A stretch of 64,000 nt of DNA from Alisma plantago-aquatica (Eukaryota > Streptophyta > Magnoliopsida > Alismatales > Alismataceae). The stretch is taken from positions 1,536,673,072 through 1,536,737,071 of the forward strand of contig OY856409.1 in the NCBI GenBank assembly GCA_963693085.1, given 5' to 3'. The notes beneath the pieces were generated by a model that searched no databases, was not told the DNA's origin, and saw only the letters and a list, made by a program, of their open reading frames with translations. Of this stretch, positions 43,574 to 56,513 are shown piece by piece. The stretch's first letter is position 1. Every line of letters begins with the position of its first letter. The position numbers and the translations under genes were made by a program.

Positions 43574-44640
43574 TGTATGATCAAGATGGGGGATGAGGTA
43601 AGATTTTCCTTTAACTCTTGGAATAGTGCTTCACATAGGTTAGACCAAATGAACTTCTCATCCTTTCGAGTGATATTGGTCAAGGACAAAGTAGTCTTTG
43701 AGAAATCCTTAATGAATCATTGTATTAACCTACGAATCCCAAGAAGTTACCAATCCTAGACACAATATAAGTGTTGGCCATTCTCGAATGGCTGCCACTT
43801 TAGCAGAGTCCATTGATATGGTTCATCTAGATATAATATGCCCAAGAAATATAACTTGGTATATCCAAAACTCGCACTTCAAGAGTTTCCCATAGACTTA
43901 TTCTATTTTGGGATATCAAAGACCTTAAATAGGTGTTCGTAGTATAGTTCTAGACCATCGGGATGGACCAAGATGCTATCAATGAACACTATGACAAAGG
44001 TGTTGAGGAAGGAATAGACACACTATTCATGAGGTTCATGAACACACTTGGAGCATTAGATAACCCAAAAGGCATAACTAAAAACTCGCAGTGACCATAG
44101 TAGGTTAAGGAAGCAGGTTTTGGTATATCTTCACACTTAACTCACAACTGATCTTAATATTCAAGAAAACTCAAGTGTTTTGTGTTGGATAAACATGTCA
44201 TCTATGTGGGAAAAGGATACTTATTCATAATGGTATCTTGATCTATCATTGTATAGTCTATGCACATGCAAAGGGATCCATCATTTTTTATTAAAAAGAG
44301 GATTGATGCTCCCCATGGGGATGTGATGAGTCGGATGAAGCCTTTCCTAGTATTTCACACAATTTCTTCTTCAACCCAAGAAACTCGGTGGGAGCCATCC
44401 TATAATGTGCCCTAGAAATCTAGCTTATCCCGTAATCTAGCACTGTTGATAATTCCACTTCTATCTCAAGAGGTATTCCTAGATAATCGTCTGGGAACAC
44501 ATTAGCATAGTCCTTGACTACCTCTATTTCCACTAAGGTCTTCACCTTCTGTTTAGGCTTAGTCTTTATAGCTAGGAATGCTAGACAACCCTTGCCTACC
44601 ATTCATTCTACTTTTACAACTAACACATATAGACTGGTAG
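43574..44640 (-). pseudogene. B reverse transcriptase, broken
   Basis: From the right: EVVKDYANVFPDDYLGIPL (44,420-44,530), the pre-RT segment, then worn RT motifs (LIKNDGSLCMCIDYT, MNKYPFPH). The catalytic stretch FIDSILVHPDGLE follows, with Ser in place of the second Asp (43,975-43,986). Last come RKDEKFIWSNLCEALFQELK and SSPILI (43,690-43,580). The reading frame then breaks at the insertion of C and resumes as RNase H at 26,753. Confidence 0.82.
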
Positions 44641-44689
44641 TGGAATCTTTCCTACCTCTAAAGGTAAAGGGTGGTTGACATGGATTCTC

Positions 44690-45216
44690 TATCCTTATTT
44701 TCTTTCCCTACAATCTATTTTTGCATTATAGTTATAAAGACAATCCATTGCTATAATGACATCGAAATCATTCATATCAAATAGGATAAAGTCAGTAGGG
44801 AGTTCATTGTTCATATATTTAATAAAGATGATCAATGTCTTTAAGAGGGATGAGAAGAAATGTCCACTAGGAGTACTGACTTATAAGACATATCCTAATT
44901 CCTTGAAGTCCAAACTAAGCATAGTTGTGAGATTTCTTGAAATAAATGTATTAGTAGAACTAGAGTCAAATAAAGCTTTTACATTATGGCCCATTATATC
45001 AAGAAGTCCTACATTGTATTCATGGCATTCAAAACTATTATTTGATTTATGGTAAAGGTTAGAAAATAGAGTTCTAGGGATGATTACCTTCCATGAGTCA
45101 TCAGGAATTGCATTAGCTTCCTCATTATCAATGGAAAATACTCAAGCCTGTCAACGCTCTCCTATAGGTGAGCCTACTTCCTCGAGTGTTGTAGCTACTG
45201 GTTGGGTCACCATTGG
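44690..45216 (-). pseudogene. B aspartic protease and gag-PR linker
   Basis: Includes VFSIDNEEANAIPDD (linker), GHNVKALFDSSSTNTFISRN (worn active-site block, DSS in place of DSG), then LPTDFILFDMNDFDVIIAMD and CLYNYNAKIDC, the retropepsin C-terminal block. Its upstream continuation is separated by solo LTR A1. Confidence 0.8.
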
Positions 45217-45221
45217 GTTTG
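45217..45221. repeat. Target duplication of solo LTR A1 (GTTTG)
   Basis: GTTTG lies just before the TGAAACGACTG edge and again at 50,616-50,620 just after the ...CATTACA edge. The match is perfect. Confidence 0.88.
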
Positions 45222-45705
45222 TGAAACGACTGTCAACAAACTGACAAACAAATCGTTACTAATTAAGCAGAATAAACATAATAAGCAGATTAAAAAAAAT
45301 CACTAAAATTTAAAACCTTTTGCAAGGAGATCCTTTTCCAGAAACTCTTAATGAAATATCTAAAACTCATACATATCATGATTACATTGTACAACATCTC
45401 ATCTTGAGGACAACATATAATAGTTTCTCTGTCAAAACACATACTGGAGCAACATAAAACCTAGAGGCATTCAAACCAAAATCTCAGATCATTCATGAAA
45501 CCAGTACGAACCAACTCCAAGGACCTGAGAGTACATAGACGACACATATGACTTCTATCTACAAGACACGATAGATACTACACTCAACCTAAGCTGTCAC
45601 TGCTGCCTCAGCTATTGTTCCTCCTCTACAAAAAGATCTTCGCCGCTTCGTGCTTGTCCACCTAAAAAAATTGTGGATCCCACGGGGTGAGACAATTGTC
45701 CCAGC

Positions 45706-45721
45706 GAGAGATATAACTCTC
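45706..45721 (-). promoter_or_regulatory. Conserved hairpin motif in LTR A1
   Basis: GAGAGATATAACTCTC, 484 bp from the LTR 3' edge, preceded by 'ggggtgagacaattgtccca', which contains a second near-palindrome (gagacaattgtccc). Confidence 0.6.
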
Positions 45722-46894
45722 CTCCGACCATATTATTATTGATGATAAACATTATAAATCTGAACAGGGGTTCTTTTATGTTAACAAGCAAGATTTATCA
45801 TTATATGAACAAAATAAGATAATCTCCTTTCTCAAGGAGAACAATGCTTCTACCCATGGTAGAGTCATAATTCATCTATCTACTTTGCAACGAATGTAAA
45901 GGATCATAAATAACATCTATCAACTCAGATGTATAACTGAATTGCACACCAATCAATGTTTTCCGTAATCGATCCTTAAACAGATATACGACACGGCTGA
46001 ACATATTTTAACAATCATGCTTATTCCCTACGGAGATGAAGCATACCCCGTTCATCTCCAACCGACCACAAACTTCTCACAAGTCGGTACCATACAAGGT
46101 CAATGGGAGAGCCAATTTCCATGACCTCACTTGTCTCGGTCAGTACGAGACCACTTAAGCTTAGCAGGACATCTTGTGTCAGCTGCAAATAGCTATGCCA
46201 GGTTATGTAGGCATCCTCTCTTAGAGCTACAATGCCAACTGCACTCTCTTAGGGGAAACATCTACTAACAACCGTCCCCAGTTATGAAATTACTAAGTCA
46301 TGGTGACACAAGCACCATACTCTGAGCCACGGGCCAGTTCACCGTGCTCAACATAGAGTCTATGACTGAAGTCACACTCGAGCCAGGATATGACATATAA
46401 CCAAATCCCCATTCATTTTGGGCTCGTAAGGGGATCGGCTCACACATGGCCGTCTATACTTATTCCCCCACATACTCAAAAGTATGCACTCTGGGTTATG
46501 CTGCGGGGAACCCGTTTCACCATTCAACAAATCATGATGCTGATGGATCTATGGTCAGGGCAATGTTTTATAGTTCCTAATGATGTATTACATGTATTAC
46601 ATCATTCTTTTAGCATCAAACAAGTTATCATTATTAATTACAACAAATGCTACAAAGAAAAGTGTAATACATCTATCACATACTTTTCAGATCTTTAAAA
46701 CACATCATACTTGGGATCTCATTCCCTCATCACATTACTGGGAATTCTCATCCCTTCACATCATTATCATGATTACTGGTTCTGGGTATTCAAACCCTTG
46801 GATCGTCACACAACATTGTTATCTCTATAATAGATACACATTACCTCTAGGTCCTCAGACCTAGGTATTCATTTTACTTGTTGTACAAGTATTC

Positions 46895-47035
46895 CATATG
46901 ACTCACAAGGCCATTACACATCTTGTCACCTCTTACTAGGCAACAACTTATCCATATGGCTCACAAGGCCATTACATATCTTGTCACCTCTCACTAGGCA
47001 ACAACTTATTCATATGGCTCACAAGGCCATTACAC
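46895..47035. repeat. 58-bp repeat, about 2.4 copies, in LTR A1
   Basis: The 'tatggctcacaaggcc...cttgtcacctc.cactaggcaaca' unit is repeated twice and partly a third time. The same unit is expanded to about seven copies at 58,297-58,680 in E2. Confidence 0.8.
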
Positions 47036-48099
47036 ATTATACTTGTTATACAAGTATTTAACATGCCTCACAAGGCTTATGTAATAAGAGAAATACATCC
47101 TTCCCCATTATTAGGGTTAGGGTTTCCTTTTTATAGCCAGATAGGGTTTCAGGTTAATATTATCAGTCCAGACCCTAATTCATTGCTCCACACATATAGG
47201 AGAATATATTCATATCATAAGTATGCAATCATACTTATCTATTCTCATCATTTGTCATAAAATGATTATCAACACAAGGTATGAGATTCTCTCTCATCCT
47301 CTCTAGGATATTGATTACATCATAATTTATTATCTTGGTTTAACCCTTTCTCAAGGTATGTTAGCCTACACTTATCAAAGTGCATTACATCTCAATGTAA
47401 CAATTGACATGACACACTTCATGTGTTACTCATCCAAGTATATTGGATTTAACGTGCATCAAGGTGCATCAACCTTGAGATTTTGGATGTGGTATTTATC
47501 ATGCCTTGATGTATCACTTCCCTTATTGCTTTTAATTTACTTAAGTTCATCAACTTATCTTGTATTAGGGTATATCCCATCCTAATACTTTATGCAGTAA
47601 GACATCACATTTATCATGTAGTGTCTTGGCCATAAGTCACACATTTGAATTACCCAACTATCATCAAGTGATATAGACTCATCTCGAGTTAAAGCATTGT
47701 TGATATACCATTATCAACCACTTTAAGTGTTCTACCTATAAAGGTATTAACCAAACCACATCATTACTTGGTGTTACACTCATCACTCCTAAGAGTGTTT
47801 TACCCTCACCTTTACAAGGTGCATCAGATTGAATCATGTATGTCAAGTTGAGCACATGTATTGGGTTAGGTGTATATTGAGCTAGATATCATCATATCCC
47901 TCATACCGTTACCCATCAAGGTATCATCCTTACCAATCATATGGTGTATCATCTTCACCATACTTGAGTGTAACGTCCTCACCTCACTTGAAGATATTGG
48001 CCACACCATACTTTAGTGTATTGGCCATCACATGTTCTAGGGTATTAACCACCATTCCACTTTTATCATCTAGTGTATTGGGTTACCCAACATATCATT

Positions 48100-49010
48100 C
48101 TAGAGATATGTGCTCAACACCATATCATCCAAGAGGTGTATTCTTAACCCAATATCAGTTTAGAGGTGTATGTTTTCTACCAATATCACTTCAGAGGTGT
48201 ATGTATGCTTACCTTATCGGGCAAGAGGTGTATGCTTGTTTGTCATATCACTTTAGAGGTGTATGTGTGCTTACCATATCGGGAAAGAGGTGTGTGTGTG
48301 CTTCACACCATATCGGGAAGATAGGTGTGTGATTCACACCATATTGGGCAGAGAGGTGGGTGTGTGTGCTTCATACCATATCAGGTAGAGAGGTGTGTGT
48401 GCGCTTCACACCATATCAGGTAGAGAGGTGTGTGTATGCTTCACACCATATCGGGAGAGCTGTGTGTGTGCTTCACACCATATCGGGCAGAGAGGTGTGT
48501 GTATGATTCACACCATATCGGGAAAAGAGGTATGTGTGTGCTTCACACCATATAGGGAAAAGAGGTGTGTGTGTGCTTCACACCATATCGGGCAAAGAGG
48601 TGTGTGCTTCACACCATCAGGCAGAGAGGTGTATGCTTAACCCAATATCAGTTTAGAGGTGTATGTTTGCTACCCATATCACTTTAGAGGTGTATGTATG
48701 CTTAGCATATCGGGCAAGAGGTGTATGCTTGCTTGCCATATCACTTTAGAGGTGTATGTGTGCTTACCATATCAGGCAAGAGGTGTATGCTTGCTTTACA
48801 CCATATCGGGCATAGAGGTGTGTGTGCTTCACAACATATCAGGCAGAGAGGAGTGTGCTTCACACCATATTGGGCAGAGAGGTATGTGTGTGATTCACAC
48901 CATATCGGGAAGAGAGGTGTGTGTGTGCTTCACACCATATCGGGCAGAGAGGTGTGTGTATGCTTCACACCATATCGGGTTAGAGGTGCCTGCTTGTGTG
49001 CTTGAACCCG
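48100..49010. repeat. Minisatellite 'catatcgggcagagaggtgtgtg', about 27 copies
   Basis: Units of about 22-38 bp consist of 'catatcggg(c/a)agagagg' then 'tgtgtgtgcttcacac'. Two variant types alternate, cgggcagagagg and cactttagagg. There is a higher-order period of about 493 bp: the segment beginning 'cttaacccaatatcagttta' near 48,143 recurs near 48,636. Because TG and AG runs lack stops, several frames stay open and give 80-120 codon ORFs of repeated CFTPYR/SHHIGQ-type peptides, which I take as by-products. The homologous part of E2 (59,460-59,910) has only scattered single units. Confidence 0.9.
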
Positions 49011-49479
49011 ATATCACTTTATAAGGTGATACCATCATCTTAAATCTCTAGACCTTTGTTCTAATAGTTATAGTTCATGGAAACAGGTCTAAGAAACTAC
49101 TGTAACTCATAATTTCATCAACTATTTCAGAAAATTTCGGAATTAAAAGTAGTTCATTAAGTATAGCAATTTAGGCGATGAATAATAACATGATAGAGTT
49201 CAAGTTATATAACCCACCTTAAGAACAACTTCAAAGCTCCAAGATCCAAAGATACACGTTCCTAAGGTTGAAGATGACTTATAAAAAGTCCAAGGCTCGT
49301 TCACAACTCCTTCATAAACAAGTAATCACCATGGATAAGAAATTGGTGAAGAAGAAAAGAAAGGAAGATCATAACCCTAGATCAATGCTTCAATCCAAGG
49401 TTGAAGATGATCATGGCCTTACCTTAGGGTTAAGATTTGAGCTCCTTCTTTCTCCTTAGCACCTTGAAAGATACCTAAC

Positions 49480-49670
49480 TTCTCATGCACGATATGCCAT
49501 CCCTTGTAGCCGATATCCCCCTCACTTGTGGTAAAAAACACTCCACTATGGCCGATATCAACTTGCTATGGCCAATATCACTTGCTATGGCCGATACCAA
49601 GCCCCTATGAATGATACCACTTCACCCATGCACGATACCAAGACTCCATACACGATATATAAGAGCAAGG
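49480..49670. repeat. CGATAT/GCCGATAT word cluster in LTR A1
   Basis: Words such as cacgatat, gccgatatc and gcacgatacc occur at least ten times in 190 bp, just ahead of the TATA box on the transcribed strand. The corresponding place in E2 (60,355-60,580) holds a similar cluster. Confidence 0.7.
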
Positions 49671-49715
49671 AGGTGGTATAATTAGAAAACGTTCACTTAG
49701 GGGTGAAAGGAAGGG

Positions 49716-49723
49716 TATATATA
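49716..49723 (-). promoter_or_regulatory. TATA box of LTR A1
   Basis: TATATATA, with 'accctt' downstream-side context shared with E2 (60,635). About 900 bp from the LTR 5' edge (50,615) on the minus strand. Confidence 0.55.
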
Positions 49724-50620
49724 CTTGAGGTTCATGAAACAGTGTGTATATGAGGTGTCATCAATTTACTACTAGTAGGTGCCACATGAACATGCATGGA
49801 TTGACACATGTACTTGCATGAACTCCATCTTTATATTTCCATACAAAATAAAAACTTGAGGATAATGCAAGGGATAAGGGTCGGCCCCCTTTGGTTATCT
49901 TATAGGACAAGCCACTTCCACTCACATTGTTATTATATTAAAAAATCAATGCAAAATTTCCCAAGGAAAGTTGCAAGCCGATAACCATTTCTTTATTGAG
50001 GTTATTAGCTCATTTTTGAAAATTCAAAGAGTTAACAACACGATATGGGGGTCTCCTCTTTGGCTCCTTGTCCGATAGGGACTCCCATTTAATCACTACA
50101 ACCCGATACACTTAATACAAGCTCAATTTAGGGTTTCCATTCAACCCCTTTCTTGGTCTTTTAATCACCAAGAATACTACCACTCATAAATGATTCAAAC
50201 ATGGTTTATCATTAATTATCTCTCCTCTAAATGAAACATAGAGGAAGTAGGAACACTCTAGAGGTGGTAATTTGCATATCAACCCCATATTTTGGGTAAA
50301 TTACAATTTGCATATCAAACTTGGCATTTAGGCTTTCCACAAGCCACCATTTAGCATCAATCTCTCTCTTATGATGCTAAAACATTTAAGGCATGTTCAA
50401 AATGTGGCATTTTGAAATATAACCCCTCATCTTGGGTAAATTGCACTTTTTTCAAAAATAAAGGAACATTGCTCAAACAACATTCAATCAAGACCAAACT
50501 TGAAACATAAGTGTGACACATGATAAAAAAACTCCTTAGAGGATTATATTAAATTTCTAAGCAACTTAGCCAAAACAAACATGGTTACCTCATAACCCAG
50601 GTCAGGGTCATTACAGTTTG

Positions 50621-51008
50621 GACCTCAAGGGTTAGGGAGAGGATAGTTGGCTATGAGGTTTCCCTCTTGGTGACAGGGAAAACACACTCACTTCTCAAAG
50701 CAGAATTTTCCAGGGTGCTTCCTCCCGCAGGTGCAAAAGATGCAGTTACAGTTCTCATGATGAGGTTTTCCCTTTCACCCATTTCTACCCTTACCATTTT
50801 TATGACCTTGTCCCTTTTTGTTGTCATTCGTTGGGGTAGAAGTTCCTTTAGTGAACCCTAGATACCTGTTGGGTGTGTTCTGAGTAGGCATGACAGTCTT
50901 CTTCATGTCTAAAGAAAAGTTGAGGGCCTCAATGAAATTTGGGGGTTTACTGGACATCACATGGGGCTTCAACAGAGAATGCAGGTGATCAATGAAGTGC
51001 TCTACTGG
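50621..51008 (-). pseudogene. B gag fragment with worn zinc knuckle
   Basis: An open piece at 50,775-50,972 (PPNFIEALNFSLDMKKTV, NRYLGFTKGTSTPTNDNKK) leads, after a stop, into CTCGRKHPGKFCFEK. A knuckle remnant VCFPCHQEGNLIANYP follows, with His and last Cys lost (N and Y). This is the Ty3/gypsy nucleocapsid. It is bounded by A1's target duplication on the left and the edge of element D on the right. Confidence 0.78.
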
Positions 51009-51456
51009 TGAAACATCCCAACTTAAAAAAAAATTATTACATACTAACCAGAGATTACCAAAAACTATGGGAAATTAAAACCGATTTACAACAAGCACCA
51101 TAAGACGGGATATATTACATCTGAGCCAACACCTTCTTTTCATAACATTTTTTCAAGTTGCTACAACATAATTTTCCATCATCTCGGTACATGAAATAAC
51201 TGTTCCACATGTTGATTTATTACATCAAGGTACATAAGCCAAAAACCATACATCAATCCTCATATAAGAAACATTTAAAACTCTCCCGAAGACCTGAGTG
51301 TACAGGGATGACACATAGGACTCTATTGCTAGACACTATCTATTCCACCAGGTATGATACCTCTTCATATCATTCTCAGCTACATGATCTTTATCTCGCC
51401 ATGAACATCCACCTAAAAAGCTTATTAACCAACAGGGTGAGACACACAGTCCCAAC

Positions 51457-51472
51457 GAGAAACATAACCCTC
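51457..51472 (-). promoter_or_regulatory. Conserved hairpin motif, diverged, in LTR D
   Basis: GAGAAACATAACCCTC, 448 bp from the LTR 3' edge, preceded by 'gggtgagac' and 'gtcccaac' as in the other families. The stem is weakened by two changes. Confidence 0.5.
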
Positions 51473-54185
51473 TACCAACTTTATTATTATCACAAATAAC
51501 TGAGAAGATAGTTCAACTACACAATAGGTAATCACTAACCAGTTATATAAGGGGGAATATGAAGAACATGTATATGAAGACTTATACAAAGACCATATAA
51601 GAGCATATGAGAAAGCTTACATCATCCAAAGCCTCAACCAATGTTTCGTATTTTCCCTAAGAAAGATATGCTACATGGCTGGATTACGAATTATTATTAT
51701 TATTATGCCCTGTGGAAGTGAGCTGTACCGCTCAAATCCAACCTTCGGTTGCAAAACCCAAAGCCGGTGCCATACAAGGTCAATGGAAGAGCCGGACTCC
51801 ATGACCTCAACCTCATCGTGGTCAGTGCATGATATCCAAATCAGGACCGCAGTTTCTTGCTTAAGTGACCTCAGTCATATTTAGCTCCCACAGGCTACCC
51901 TTTCCTCTAGCCCACCTTGGTACAGGTCTCGGTGCTAGCATAACTTGAGCCACGGGCCTCTTCACCATGCTCCCTGAGCCATGAATTCATTCATTCTCCA
52001 TCACACTGAGCCATGGGCCTGTTCACCATGCTCTTATACATATCTGAGTCTACAACCGAAGTTATACTCTATTCCTCCTATTTTCAACTAGGAGAAACCC
52101 CACGTATTCAACAATATGTGCTCCAGGTTAACCTGTAGGAGAACCTGTTTCACCATCACCAACTCCTGACGATGATGGATCTATGGCGAGGGCAAACTAC
52201 ATGAAAGGTTCAACTATACTTAATTAATACATTTTAGAGTAGATTTCATGGTCAACCAAAGTATATTAAGAAAACCATAAATAAGATATAAGAACATGTA
52301 AACAACATTAGATTCCATTATTATGTGTCACACTTTTACTACCATTCTCAATGCCATCAACATCATCATATTGCCACGGGATATCAATCACTCATTTCAT
52401 CACATAGAGACACTGCTTCTAACAAGGCTCCATCACCATACATCATCATGGGATAGCAATCCCTTATATCATAACTAGAGGATAACACCTCAATTAGACA
52501 CTCAACCTTTATCAGGTTACAAGACCTCTCACATCATACTAGTGATACATCTTATCTTATTAACAAGGGACATTATCATTACCCAGATATTTCACATATA
52601 CCAAGTGCCACACAAAGCACATATTCACATAAGCATCATAGCCCTTTCCTGGCTATGTTTTTCAAATAGTAACACCTACATGGTTAGATTGCACAACAAT
52701 GGAGATAAATTAATCACCAACAACAACTTATTAAAGAAACATATCATGATTATCACATCATTAGGATTTGGAACATCATCCATTATCATGAATACATGGA
52801 GCATAATGTCTTAAATGGAATATTAGACAATACACATTACTATCACCATACCAATGGTATCCCACCATACCCTACTTCCCATGTCACCATGTTTACCATC
52901 CCTAAGGATTCATCTTTTAAGGATCATACAACCATGAACTATCATCGACCTTAATCAAAGGTTCACCTATCATCAACCATAGGTAACCACCATACTAAGG
53001 TTTACCACCTATTCATCATACCTCATCATCATGACCAACAATATGGCCCAAGGTAACAAGATAAGCATATTAAGATCTAGGACTCAAGATAACACTTAGG
53101 GTTATCGAGTTAGGGTACAAACTTCACTAAAGGTGTCACCTACCCTCACCAAAACTAGGAAATGAACAAACAAACCCTCACTAAAAGTCGATATCAGCTA
53201 CAAAGCTTCAACACCACAAACCAAGGTGATATCAGATGAGATTCATATTGGGTAAGACCCACAAGCTCCACCTATGCCTGGTATGCGACAAAGCATGTCG
53301 TGCAAAGAAGCCACCAAGGTCATATCGTTCAAACACACCTCAGCCCATCCTGGTCAAGGGACCATCTTCTAGGATATTGGGTAACTCATGTGTCTAACAT
53401 GTTTAATCTCATCTCAAGTTAGGCATCCTCATAACCATGCCGACCAAGGACCACACGACCTTATAGCCACCAGGGTACTCTCTACGTCAACCCTAGCATG
53501 GTCAACACTATATCGGGCAAACACTATATCAGGTAGCCTATGTGTATCGGGTTGGTCATCTTCAACCTCAAGACACCTCTCACCATCCTGTCACAAGGAG
53601 AACCAGGTAAAGGTAGTAATAAAATGTAACCTTTCCATTAGATCACATCTCACGTTCAACATAAACAACTATTATAGGGAAATATATCGATCTAAAGGCA
53701 AGAATCTATTTAAGCACATATGAAGAGTGAAAATAATAGAGATGATTGAGAGTTATGTAACCCTCCTTAAGAGGATCTCCATGAAAGACATCAAGCTTCC
53801 TGATCCAAGCATCAAACCCATGTTCCTCACCATGAAGATCATCCATCCAAAGCTCCAAACTTGTCTTCGACACCATCATCACCTTAAGAAACAAAAGATG
53901 AAGAAGAAGAAGACACCATGGTTATGCTTAGCTTAAGAAGAAGAAAAGAGAGAGAGGACCACGGCCTTGCCTACTCTCATCAAGGGTCAATCCATGGCTG
54001 AGAGGGGAAGAAGGAGATGAAGAAGAAAGAACAAGGGACAAGGTTGGATCTTGAGCAAGAAATCTCCATGGGCAAGGAACTCAGCCTCCCAAGCTCCACG
54101 GGGGTTTCCTTAAGCTACCAAGCTCGTCCCACAAGAAGGGGAAAGAGGTGGACGAAAGGGATCACTTGAGTAAAGAGGAAATGAG

Positions 54186-54192
54186 TTATATA
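54186..54192 (-). promoter_or_regulatory. TATA-like box of LTR D
   Basis: TTATATA region (TATATAA on the minus strand) about 750 bp from the LTR 5' edge, in the same relative place as in A1, E2 and G1. Confidence 0.45.
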
Positions 54193-54940
54193 CACCACGG
54201 AAGAGAGAGGTAGCAAAGGAAAGGTGTCATAACCACATAAACATAGATGCCACTTGCTCATGCTCTAACGCCACTTGTAACCACCCAAACTCCACATGAA
54301 CGGCCTGGTGATACACTATAGGATGTGTATCATGCAGCTGACCATCCTCCATGGGTGACACACCCCCTAAACCGATACACACTCCAAGATCCTACCCAAT
54401 ACACTAAAGGACAAGATAGCACATGTGACATATATGGCATTAAAACTATATAAAGATGTCACTCCTCGTCTAATATCCAAACATGGTGACCAAACCTGAA
54501 TCCACGTCCTATATGATGCCAAACTAAAGCAATAAAACTCTAGAGTAGATAAATTTCATATTGACCCTCCACTTTGGGTAATTTGCAATTTGCACCAAAA
54601 CTAGCACATAAAGCACAAGCATCATCCAACCAAGCTCAAACTTGGAGCATAGGCCCTCCACAAGGCACACCACATCATCATTCTCTTTATAATGGTGTTA
54701 TAGAACTAAAGACATGCTATACATGTGACATATTGCAATATAACCCCTTACCTTGGGTAAATTGCACTTTGGTCCAAAACAAGCAAACATTGTTCAAACA
54801 ACATCCAAACGGGACCAAACTGGAAACATAAGCTTGTCACATGATATCAAAACATCTTGAGGGATTAGATTAAGGTTCTAAGCACATTTCGTAAGAAAAG
54901 GAAACAAGTTTAGCCCAAAACATGGGTCAGGGTCCTTACA

Positions 54941-55994
54941 AGTCATAAACCCCTAGGAAGGGTTTTGTCCCCGAAATCCCAAGCGAAGAGAAGACGGGTG
55001 TTACTCACACATCACATCATACTAATCCACAAAGCTCATGGGTGTCACATATATATGACTAACATACTTTCTCTTCTTCCAGAGCCAACACAGGGTGTCC
55101 AGTACTGGTCACAGGCTCAACCCTCTGTCTCATCATCTTTTGTCTGGTAACACTCTTTAGATACTGGAACATTACTTGCAACTTGTATCTCTCAGGTATC
55201 AATTCCTTTAATTGGTATATCGCCTTCCTTGCTACGCTTCCACTGTGCTACTCTGATCTTACAAGCTCAACACTTGAGCTTCACCTCACTCGTATTACTA
55301 TCTTTCTGTTATGTATCAACTATTCCTTCTTCTGCTACCAATGATGTCTCTAATCCAAGGGAAAATATATCTCATACGGGATTATCACAAGATACATATT
55401 CTACCAAAAACATGTATACACATAACAGAGCTCATAAGGCACTACACTATGTATCACTTAAGGCTTAACACAAAAGGGGCTATCGGTCAACCACAGAACT
55501 AAACATCTCAGGTTAGCAACAACGGAAAAAGGTATGTCACATCATCTTGGATTTAGGGCTGCCAAAACTTCATATCGGTTTCCAAGGGCACAACAAGCAT
55601 CAACTCGGGTGGTAACAGATATGAACTATCTCAACTGATCTAGATAAGAATCACAAACCTTATTCATCTATCTCTAACCGATGCACATCTTTCCTGGACC
55701 TTCCTTTACTCAAGACATAGCTAGGATTATTCCAAGGAATTAGGCTTAACTTGATGAACTTTTCCCAAGGCGAGCTTACAATAGTTCTTTTCCTTGGGTG
55801 CATACCTTCTATCATCATGTTTATGCAGAGTATAAACCCCTAACATGTGATAGCCATACTATAAGCACTTAGCCAGGTCAACCAAAGCCAACTTCTCCAT
55901 CTGGGACCACTTTACACCTTTCTAAGGATATCCATTCCTAGGATTATCTCGATCCTCAACATGTCACATGGAAAGAGGTTCACTTGACTATCCT
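54941..55994 (-). mobile_element. D internal region, 3' end, mostly non-coding
   Basis: Begins with the PPT-side sequence (54,941-54,990). A second 'ataaacccctaacatgtgat' lies at about 55,838. No integrase, RT or chromodomain is seen in this first kilobase. A short minus-strand string, IEIILGMDIL, near 55,935-55,965 resembles the conserved end of a gypsy protease, suggesting that the middle of the polyprotein has been deleted. The rest of D lies beyond E2, outside the window. Confidence 0.6.
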
Positions 55995-56497
55995 TGTAAC
56001 CACAGTCGCCAAAACCGACAAACAAATTATTACTAATTAAGCGGAATAAACATAAACAACATATTAGCAAAAATCACTCAAAATTAAAACCATTTTTTTG
56101 CAAAGAGATCCATTTCTAGGAAAACTCTTTAAGGAATAACCAAAACCTGATAGTCGCATTGATCATATAGTGTACATACACTGTACCATTTCTTCTCGAG
56201 GACAACATATAACAGTTGCTTTCTCAAAACATATACTTTAAGCAACATCAACCCTCGAGGCATACAAGCCAAAATCTCAGATTGTTCATAAAACCAACAC
56301 GTACTAAATACAAGGACCTGAGAGTACAGAGATGACACATAGGACTTCTATTTACAAGACACGATAGATAGTACAGTCAACCTGATATATCACTGTTGTC
56401 CCTACTGTTGATGTTCTCCCTCTACAGTATGGTCTCCCCCCCGTGCACATCTCCCTAAAAAAATGTGGATCCCACGGGGTGAGACAATTGTCCCAGC

Positions 56498-56513
56498 GAG
56501 AGATATAACTCTC
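56498..56513 (-). promoter_or_regulatory. Conserved hairpin motif in the E2 3' LTR
   Basis: GAGAGATATAACTCTC, 503 bp from the LTR 3' edge, preceded by 'gagacaattgtcccagc'. Confidence 0.6.

Larger units (their letters stand above)
45222..50615 (-). mobile_element. A1: solo LTR, 5,394 bp, family A
   Basis: The edges are TGAAACGACTG (left) and ...GGGTCATTACA (right), with perfect GTTTG target duplications. Coding of the interrupted element B lies directly on both sides, so the whole block is one LTR and nothing else. It is homologous over its length to E2's LTR (55,995-61,552) and, inverted, to A3. Shared landmarks are the hairpin motif, the 'tcaccaggcc/ctaggcaaca' minisatellite, the 'atatcggg' minisatellite, the CGATAT cluster and the TATA box. 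There is no protein gene. Solo LTRs arise by recombination between an element's two LTRs. Confidence 0.88.
51009..54940 (-). repeat. D: 3' LTR, 3,932 bp
   Basis: The edges are TGAAACATCCC (left) and ...GGGTCCTTACA (right). It is followed by 'taaacccctaggaagggttt', the PPT-side sequence shared with G1 and E2. The layout resembles family A (hairpin near the 3' end, TATA box, iterated 'tatcggg' words around 53,500) but the sequence is clearly different, so this is a separate family. The left flank ACTGG (51,004-51,008) should recur beyond the window. No gene is seen in it. Confidence 0.82.

Noticed and set aside
48100..49010. Regularly spaced repeats resembling a CRISPR array
   Set aside because: Units are directly tandem with no unique spacers, vary in length and sequence, and the genome is clearly that of a plant.
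47964..49024. Plus-strand ORFs of 81-122 codons with repeated CFTPYR/SHHIGQ peptides, resembling a tandem-repeat protein
   Set aside because: They are by-products of a stop-poor minisatellite: adjacent frames are open too, there is no start context or family match, and the tract lies inside a solo LTR on the opposite strand to its promoter.
56129..56338. 69-codon minus ORF conserved between two E2 LTRs (again at 63,586-63,795)
   Set aside because: Conservation is explained by the LTR pair being copies of one template; the differing residues are not obviously biased to silent sites and no relative is known.
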